A stretch of 22,490 bases of DNA from Apostichopus parvimensis (lineage: Eukaryota; Echinodermata; Holothuroidea; Aspidochirotida; Stichopodidae), in contig KN887831.1 of the NCBI GenBank assembly GCA_000934455.1, forward strand, positions 40,330-62,819. The letters are read 5' to 3'. Shown here one piece after another: positions 20,801 to 22,490 of this stretch. Within the stretch, counting starts at the first letter, position 1. Each line of letters starts with the position of its first letter. Below the pieces are notes generated by a model that did no database searches, was not told where the DNA came from, and saw only the letters and a list, made by a program, of their open reading frames with translations. The translations under genes and the position numbers were made by a program.

Positions 20801-22364
20801 AAAGGAAGAGCTCGTGTCAGGTGAGTGGATGCCATTTCTCAAAGCACTTTAATAATCGGAATGAATGAGGCGTTCCGGAACCATTCACCGTCAGTTCCGA
20901 CAGTCCCTTATTTTCCTGTGTTACTTTCCTCCAGTTTCAGGCACTAGCCAGAGAACTTCTGAACTTCTGAAAATCATTTGGAAATATTTGATACCATTTG
21001 CTGTTTCATCTCCTCCTCTATAGTGTCGGAAACTTTGCAGAGATGCTAAGCGATGTAGATATCTTAAATGTGACGTTAAGAAAGAAGAAGGGAAAAGATT
21101 ACCAGCTACAGGTTACTCCATTTAACACTTCAGAATTTGTAAGTGTGGAACCAGGAAGGTAAGATTGTATGTTAAGGTTGTCTTCCAATTACCTTATAGT
21201 CCTTCAAAGGCTTTGTATCTTGATCATCACAATTGATTGCTAGTTAGTTATATCAGTGGAAGCAGCCAAAAATAATCACTTTTTTAAAACTTGATCGAAT
21301 GTATCCAGATGCTCTCTCACTGAATTGGCCCCTTGCTCAACTCCCCCCTATTGGCCCCTTGCTCAACTACCCCTATTGGCCCCTTGCTCAACTCCCCCTA
21401 CTGGCTCCTTGCTCAACTCTCCCTATTGGCCCCTTGCTAAACTCCCCCTATTGGCCCCTTGCTCAACTCTCCCTATTGGCCCCCCCCCTATTGGCCCCTT
21501 GCTCAACTCCCCCTATTGGCCCCTTGCTCAGCTCCCCCTATTGGCCCCTTGCTCAACTACCCCTATTGGCCCCTTGCAATAACAGTTGATCTCTACCTTG
21601 GCTCTGTGTGGAATAAATAAATTAAAGTTGCTATAAGAATGTGATGGGTTTCCTTGGTACCTAATTACTTTTGATTCATATTGTAGCTAGTAATTCTAAG
21701 AGCAGATTACAAATTGCCACACAAGATGTCCAAGATGTTGTATGATTTAGGAGGAGCCTCCATGATTTATCATCCTCTGTCATTTTATAAATTCACATGT
21801 ATGCAGGATATCCTCATATCAGGGCATTAATGGGGTATTTACTGGGCATTAAGTCTCTATTTCTATAAAACATTGAACATAAGCAGTTCCATCAAACTCT
21901 TGGCAAAACATGTGTTCTTTAGGTGGAATATATTTGCCCCAACTTTATCCGAACATGTTAATTATATGATATCTTGTCTTATTCCTTTCCAACAGGTACA
22001 CTATTACTACCCTGGCACTTAATTCATCTGAATATTCATTAGGGAGCTTCACAGCTGGGACTGGTGCAATATATAGAGTTATCCTACAACCAAGTGAGCT
22101 GCCGCTAGGTGACGTAAGTAAATCTCTTCATTATGCAACCATCTTCTCTGCATGTCTATGTATGTAGCCTTTCCTGTAAATGAAGAAATTGTCTATATTA
22201 AAAGTCATATCTTGATTGTTTGTTCATTATAGGTGAAGATGGTGGTGTACGTGGATGTGGAACCTAATAGTGTTAGTATGCTCTGGCAAATCCCACAATA
22301 CCTCGTCATCACTGCTGGTGAAATACTCTTCTCCATTACTGGCTTGGAATTTTCATATTCCCAG
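8814..22364 (+). CDS. SLC15A: Proton-coupled oligopeptide transporter, PepT1/PepT2 type (18 exons, 3' end outside window)
   Basis: The joined exons give 638 residues without a stop. SLC15A1/A2 proteins are plasma-membrane H+ symporters for di- and tripeptides of the POT/PTR2 (MFS) family. Visible features are E53-F-C-E56-R57 (ExxER, proton coupling, TM1), Y86-H87 (TM2), GGIKPCVSAFGGDQF at 157-171 (TM4-5), FFSVFYFAINAGS at 183-195 with Y188 (TM5), FWALFDQQGSRW at 310-321 (TM7) and GEILFSITGLEFSYSQ at 623-638 with E624 (TM10). A ~200-residue extracellular domain (about 401-604) lies between TM9 and TM10, as in PepT1/PepT2 and unlike SLC15A3/A4. Its four N-glycosylation sequons are at N418, N525, N544 and N564. 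The N-terminus is about 30 residues longer than in human PepT1. TM11, TM12 and the cytoplasmic tail are missing at the right edge. I cannot decide between orthology to A1 or A2. Confidence 0.96.
8857..9725 (+). other. Intron 1
   Basis: Bounded by GTACGA and AACAG. Contains an 11-G run (9376-9386) followed by GATCGCCCC and CTTGGCTACGTGCCTG, a fragment resembling tails of interspersed elements in marine invertebrates (inference). No further coding exon seen. Confidence 0.7.
9726..9781 (+). CDS. SLC15A: SLC15 exon 2 (N-terminal cytosolic)
   Basis: Acceptor AACAG, donor GTAAGT. Encodes Asp20 to Lys33, polar with several Lys/Gly residues, completing the cytosolic N-terminus before TM1. Phase 1 in, phase 0 out. 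Identified by splice signals and frame continuity rather than homology. Confidence 0.8.
9782..10434 (+). other. Intron 2
   Basis: GTAAGT to CTTCAG. AT-rich; a 15-T run at about 10280 is the only simple repeat. No exon, RNA gene or mobile element recognised. Confidence 0.7.
10435..10528 (+). CDS. SLC15A: SLC15 exon 3 (TM1, ExxER motif)
   Basis: Acceptor CTTCAG, donor GTGAGT. Encodes residues 34-64, including FPKSVFYIIGTEFCERFSYY, the family's most conserved TM1 block. E53, E56 and R57 match the ExxER motif involved in proton coupling and peptide carboxylate binding. A 17-G run sits 30 bp beyond the donor. Confidence 0.95.
11173..11538 (+). mobile_element. tRNA-derived SINE with (ATT/GAT)n tail (intron 3)
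   Basis: The head, from about 11173, has an A-box-like TGGCCGAGTGA (11180-11190) and a B-box-like GGCTCGATACC (11242-11252). The ATGGCCGAGTG block is typical of tRNA-Leu/Ser-related heads. An unrelated body runs to about 11424 and ends in an imperfect ATT/GAT/GTT microsatellite to 11538. That layout (Pol III head, body, simple tail) defines a SINE. Target-site duplications were not evident. A minus-strand open frame over the tail (11621-11295) is poly-Ile and artefactual. Confidence 0.7.
11627..11768 (+). CDS. SLC15A: SLC15 exon 4 (end of TM1, TM2)
   Basis: Acceptor TAACAG. Encodes A65 to R112, with LYHIF at 85-89 and MFGAMIADGLLGKYR at 98-112. H87 corresponds to human PepT1 His57, essential for proton coupling. 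The donor CAG|GTTTTA is weak, and it is duplicated 29 bp downstream by a local tandem repeat. Confidence 0.95.
11767..11823 (+). repeat. Tandem duplication of the exon 4 splice donor
   Basis: Copy 1 (11767-11795) and copy 2 (11796-11823) share AGGTTTATG and AATTATGCTGAATATTC with only small differences. Both begin AG|GT, so a second GT (11798) lies 29 bp downstream of the true donor (11769). Use of the second site would add 29 nt and shift frame. Confidence 0.85.
12020..12200 (-). mobile_element. tRNA-derived SINE, minus strand (intron 4, copy A)
   Basis: On the minus strand an A-box-like TGGTGTAAATGG (12198-12187) is followed by a perfect B-box GGTTCAAGTCC (12150-12140) at tRNA-like spacing. 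The body towards 12020 contains two related blocks with CGCTTGGGAACNTTG (about 12025 and 12076). Ends are approximate. Confidence 0.6.
12275..12390 (-). mobile_element. tRNA-derived SINE head, minus strand (intron 4, copy B)
   Basis: On the minus strand, A-box TGGTGCAGTGG (12372-12362) and B-box GGTTCAATTCC (12313-12303). The intervening CTGTACCTGAAGAG is shared with copy C just downstream on the plus map. Boundaries approximate. Confidence 0.65.
12450..12540 (-). mobile_element. tRNA-derived SINE head, minus strand (intron 4, copy C)
   Basis: A-box TGGTGCAGTGG (12532-12522) and B-box GGTTCAAACCC (12480-12470), with CAGTACCTGAAGAGCAAGAC between them. About 160 bp from copy B and clearly the same family; either two insertions or a duplication. 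Confidence 0.65.
12560..13130 (+). repeat. Degenerate tandem repeat with GGTCAAAGGTCA cores (intron 4)
   Basis: Four imperfect units (anchors near 12612, 12754, 12860, 13004) share TTGAGAAGAAG, a GGTCAAAGGTCAT-like block, GGTCACCAG, a GTCAAATTG-like block and ATATCTCA. Spacing is about 106-145 bp. The unit at 12988-13000 contains a perfect AGGTCAAAGGTCA. The other three have one or more mismatches. Confidence 0.75.
12988..13000 (+). promoter_or_regulatory. Perfect DR1 nuclear-receptor element (intron 4)
   Basis: AGGTCAAAGGTCA is the consensus direct repeat with one-base spacing bound by RXR/PPAR and HNF4-type receptors. Mammalian PepT1 is known to respond to PPAR-alpha. Its presence inside a repeat family means it may be passively dispersed; function is inference. 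Confidence 0.4.
13174..13266 (+). CDS. SLC15A: SLC15 exon 5 (TM3)
   Basis: Acceptor TTCAG, donor GTGAGT. Encodes T113 to the first two bases of L143: a hydrophobic helix (TIMYISLLYMAGNIVMCLSA), then the TM3-TM4 loop, which is about nine residues shorter than in human PepT1. Confidence 0.93.
13267..13978 (+). other. Intron 5
   Basis: GTGAGT to TTCAACAG. Moderately AT-rich with a pyrimidine-rich 3' end. I see no repeat array, mobile element or additional exon; the minus-strand frame at 13639-13424 has no recognisable domain. Confidence 0.7.
13979..14078 (+). CDS. SLC15A: SLC15 exon 6 (TM4, PTR2 signature region)
   Basis: Acceptor TTCAACAG, donor GTAATT. Encodes the end of L143 to Q176, with GTGGIKPCVSAFGGDQF, almost invariant in animal peptide transporters. 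Phase 0 out. Confidence 0.97.
14388..14556 (+). CDS. SLC15A: SLC15 exon 7 (TM5, TM6)
   Basis: Acceptor GTCACAG, donor GTAAGT. Encodes A177 to the first base of C233. FFSVFYFAINAGSV carries Y188, equivalent to human Tyr167 in the substrate site. The final position of the PTR2 signature is Val rather than the usual Leu/Ile/Met/Phe. AFGVPAVLMFVAV forms TM6. A 57-bp minisatellite starts only 15 bp after the exon. Confidence 0.97.
14571..15022 (+). repeat. 57-bp minisatellite, 8 units (intron 7)
   Basis: Units start at 14571, 14628, 14685, 14742, 14798, 14855, 14912 and 14969; all are 57 bp except unit 4 (56) and unit 8 (54). The core reads TAAATCCCACTGCTGTAACC, then AGTTGYACACTKATATGTTA and GTCCTTACAGGCAGAAC. 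Each unit carries an acceptor-like CCTTACAG, and unit 2 has a donor-like TATGTAAGT. Because 57 is divisible by three, frames run across several units, but unit 2 has a TAA in the longest one. It starts 15 bp after exon 7. Confidence 0.95.
15023..16166 (+). other. Rest of intron 7
   Basis: AT-rich, with a short ATT/ATC microsatellite at about 15365-15392 that could be the tail of an old SINE, though no tRNA-like head was recognised upstream. No coding exon seen before the exon 8 acceptor. Confidence 0.6.
16167..16249 (+). CDS. SLC15A: SLC15 exon 8 (end of TM6, start of cytosolic loop)
   Basis: Acceptor CTGCAG, donor GTAAGT. Encodes C233 (joined) to A260, matching the family pattern of a TM6 end, a Tyr-Lys, then a Pro-x-Gly-Asn turn (PPSGNVV). 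This opens the long TM6-TM7 cytosolic loop. Confidence 0.9.
16467..16479 (+). promoter_or_regulatory. Second perfect DR1 element (intron 8)
   Basis: AGGTCAAAGGTCA again, 217 bp after exon 8, outside the intron 4 repeat. The flanks (ATGCTG before, TAAGGGAACC after) do not resemble the intron 4 units beyond the core. A candidate RXR/PPAR/HNF4-type site; unproven. Confidence 0.4.
16873..16915 (+). repeat. TCTAGATT short tandem repeat
   Basis: TCTAGATTAG and TCTAGATTC alternate across 43 bp (five TCTAGATT cores). Each core contains the palindrome TCTAGA. Simple tandem DNA in intron 8. Confidence 0.85.
16938..17460 (+). repeat. Degenerate ~180-bp tandem repeat, nearly 3 copies (intron 8)
   Basis: Shared blocks include AAGGTGGTTGGT (17023 and 17204, 181 bp apart), GGTGGTTCTCATC, GTGGGTTTGCCTTAAAA and CACAGATAGCC. 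A third, more diverged copy starts near 17315 with TTGATGCCCAGTGAATG, matching TTGATGACCACTGAATG near 16960. Origin unknown. Confidence 0.75.
18166..18246 (+). CDS. SLC15A: SLC15 exon 9 (cytosolic loop)
   Basis: Acceptor TTCCAG, donor GTAAGT. Encodes 27 residues, C261 to D287, basic and ending in HWLDWAGDEFD, which matches the conserved H-W-L-D-W motif before TM7. Preceded by the largest intron (1,916 bp). Confidence 0.92.
18604..18662 (+). repeat. Imperfect ATAGAT/GATAT repeat (intron 9)
   Basis: Degenerate ATATAGATYAGATAT units across about 60 bp. A neighbouring CTTCTTATAG duplication lies at 18561-18580. Simple-sequence DNA. Confidence 0.7.
18895..19029 (+). CDS. SLC15A: SLC15 exon 10 (TM7, substrate-site Trp)
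   Basis: Acceptor TTTCAG, donor GTGAGT. Encodes S288 to L332, with PFFWALFDQQGSRWTLQA. W311 corresponds to human Trp294. The position equivalent to human Arg282 is His299. Confidence 0.97.
19070..19166 (+). repeat. C-rich CCCATACCCC array (intron 10)
   Basis: Repeated CAGCCCATACCCC / CGGCCCATACCCCA units, about 95 bp, beginning some 40 bp after exon 10 in a 288-bp intron. The minus strand has many G-runs of three or more and should be able to form G-quadruplexes; the pre-mRNA strand is C-rich. Confidence 0.8.
19318..19350 (+). CDS. SLC15A: SLC15 exon 11 (33-nt small exon)
   Basis: Acceptor CCAACAG, donor GTAAGT. Encodes only GFYTIKPDQMQ. The conserved I-x-P-D-Q-M-Q links TM7 to TM8. Both ends are phase 0, so skipping would preserve frame and shorten the TM7-TM8 connection. 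Confidence 0.93.
19767..19937 (+). CDS. SLC15A: SLC15 exon 12 (TM8, TM9)
   Basis: Acceptor ATTCAG. Encodes V344 to E400: VLIIIMIPLFEGAIYPLM is TM8 and the Gly-rich stretch before QLRIE is TM9. The position of human Asp341 is Glu358. The donor GAG|GTTGGT is weak, and the frame remains open for about 20 further codons into the intron (to 20000), so intron retention would give a short truncated form. Confidence 0.96.
20086..20202 (+). CDS. SLC15A: SLC15 exon 13 (start of extracellular domain)
   Basis: Acceptor TTTGTAG, donor GTAAGT. Encodes 39 residues beginning GSEILAPGDEQAAVKFINTS, with sequon N418 and one Cys. It belongs to the TM9-TM10 extracellular domain, which in mammals forms two immunoglobulin-like lobes. 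Confidence 0.88.
20237..20292 (+). repeat. TCTA/TCTG microsatellite (intron 13)
   Basis: Interrupted TCTATCTGTCTG tetranucleotide repeat of about 55 bp, 35 bp after exon 13. Likely length-polymorphic. Confidence 0.9.
20459..20623 (+). CDS. SLC15A: SLC15 exon 14 (extracellular domain)
   Basis: Acceptor CTCCAG, donor GTGAGA. Encodes 55 residues (440-494) with alternating beta-type sequence, e.g. FTVPDGDYDVKF and RSLTITLQ. Matches the extracellular domain by position and composition; sequence conservation here is low throughout the family. Confidence 0.88.
20774..20820 (+). CDS. SLC15A: SLC15 exon 15 (extracellular domain)
   Basis: Acceptor ATATAG, donor GTGAGT. Encodes VAGKLDKAKKGRARV plus two bases; a short basic segment between two beta regions. 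Phase 0 in, phase 2 out. Confidence 0.85.
21024..21158 (+). CDS. SLC15A: SLC15 exon 16 (extracellular domain)
   Basis: Acceptor CTATAG, donor AAG|GTAAGA. Encodes S510 (joined) to the first two bases of R555, with sequons N525 and N544. An internal GTAAGT at 21139 is also a perfect donor but would leave phase 0, which does not fit the phase-2 acceptor of exon 17. Confidence 0.88.
21325..21578 (+). repeat. 25-bp minisatellite, ~11 units (intron 16)
   Basis: TTGGCCCCTTGCTCAACTCC followed by CCCTA recurs with starts at 21325, 21351, 21376, 21401, 21426, 21451, 21476, 21491, 21516, 21541 and 21566. One unit (21476) is shortened to 15 bp. The plus strand is C-rich. Two forward frames stay open across it by composition alone, so the apparent Pro/Leu-rich proteins are not genes. 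The array sits between exons 16 and 17. Confidence 0.95.
21996..22113 (+). CDS. SLC15A: SLC15 exon 17 (extracellular domain)
   Basis: Acceptor CCAACAG, donor GTAAGT. Encodes R555 (joined) to D594, with YTITTLALNSSEYSLGSFTA, sequon N564, and the C-terminal strands of the extracellular domain (GAIYRVILQP), comparable to the GSAYTYIV region of PepT1. Confidence 0.9.
22233..22364 (+). CDS. SLC15A: SLC15 exon 18 (TM10)
   Basis: Acceptor CATTATAG, donor GTGAGA. Encodes residues 595-638, with MLWQIPQYLVITAGE and then ILFSITGLEFSYSQ. E624 corresponds to human Glu595, which binds the peptide N-terminus. Last exon in the window; the rest of the gene continues to the right. Confidence 0.97.
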
Positions 22365-22490
22365 GTGAGAGACCATGTAGGAATGTGAGTAGCATTAAGA
22401 GCTCAACATACCAATAAACCAGTAAACATACCAATTTTATTACAATTTTTATTACAATTTTATTGTTGTTGACAATTGACAATGCATAAT
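22365..22490 (+). other. Intron 18 (start), truncated by window end
   Basis: Begins GTGAGA after exon 18 and runs off the window. Ends in repeats of ATTACAATTTTTATT type. The exons for TM11, TM12 and the C-terminal tail, an estimated 70-100 residues, should follow. Confidence 0.8.

Noticed and set aside
21139-21144. Perfect GTAAGT donor inside exon 16
   Set aside because: Using it leaves phase 0, which conflicts with exon 17 (needs two preceding bases); the donor at 21159 restores the Arg codon and the frame.
21299-21589. Overlapping Pro/Leu-rich open frames of 85-96 codons
   Set aside because: They are produced by the 25-bp minisatellite, which contains no stops in two frames; they lie inside intron 16 between well-supported exons.

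Overview
This is eukaryotic nuclear DNA from an animal, AT-rich with intron-split genes and many simple repeats and short interspersed elements. The tRNA-derived SINEs, the dispersed TACTGTA/TACAGTA and AGGCCT palindromes, and a secreted C-type lectin beside a vertebrate-like SLC15 transporter suggest a marine deuterostome invertebrate. An echinoderm, perhaps a holothurian, is my best guess, but this is an impression and not a demonstrated placement.

Two genes can be reconstructed. On the minus strand, 1075 to 244 encodes a small secreted C-type lectin-domain (CTLD) protein. A signal-peptide exon (1075-1012) and a CTLD exon (from 788) are joined by a 223-bp phase-1 GT-AG intron. The CTLD keeps the four cysteines of the long-form outer disulfides but lacks the inner disulfide pair and the usual Ca2+/sugar-binding motifs. 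The 3' end is ambiguous: either it reads through to a TGA at 246-244 with a poly(A) signal at 170-165, or it is spliced at a good donor at 365.

On the plus strand, 8814 to beyond the right edge encodes a proton-coupled oligopeptide transporter of the SLC15A1/A2 (PepT1/PepT2) type. I resolved 18 coding exons with canonical GT-AG junctions and consistent phases, giving residues 1-638. They cover transmembrane helices 1-10 and the whole large extracellular domain. Helices 11-12 and the C-terminal tail lie outside the window. Catalytic and substrate-site residues are conserved (ExxER, TM2 His, TM5 Tyr, TM7 Trp, TM10 Glu), but the known Arg-Asp pair between TM7 and TM8 appears as His-Glu.

Between the genes (1076-8723) I see about 7.6 kb without a recognisable gene. 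It holds a perfect 11-bp hairpin, palindromes, a strong G-quadruplex motif, polypurine/polypyrimidine tracts and short tandem duplications. Untranslated 5' exons of the transporter may lie there. The transporter introns carry most of the repeats: a plus-strand SINE with an ATT-rich tail (intron 3), three minus-strand tRNA-like SINEs and a degenerate repeat with a perfect DR1 nuclear-receptor site (intron 4), a 57-bp minisatellite (intron 7), a ~180-bp degenerate tandem plus a second perfect DR1 (intron 8), a C-rich array (intron 10) and a 25-bp minisatellite (intron 16).

The two genes have no evident functional link; they are simply divergent neighbours. I found no clear evidence of a wholly new system. 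The most interesting points are the reduced CTLD, the His/Glu swap, the duplicated exon-4 splice donor, the overlapping uORF and the paired DR1 sites.
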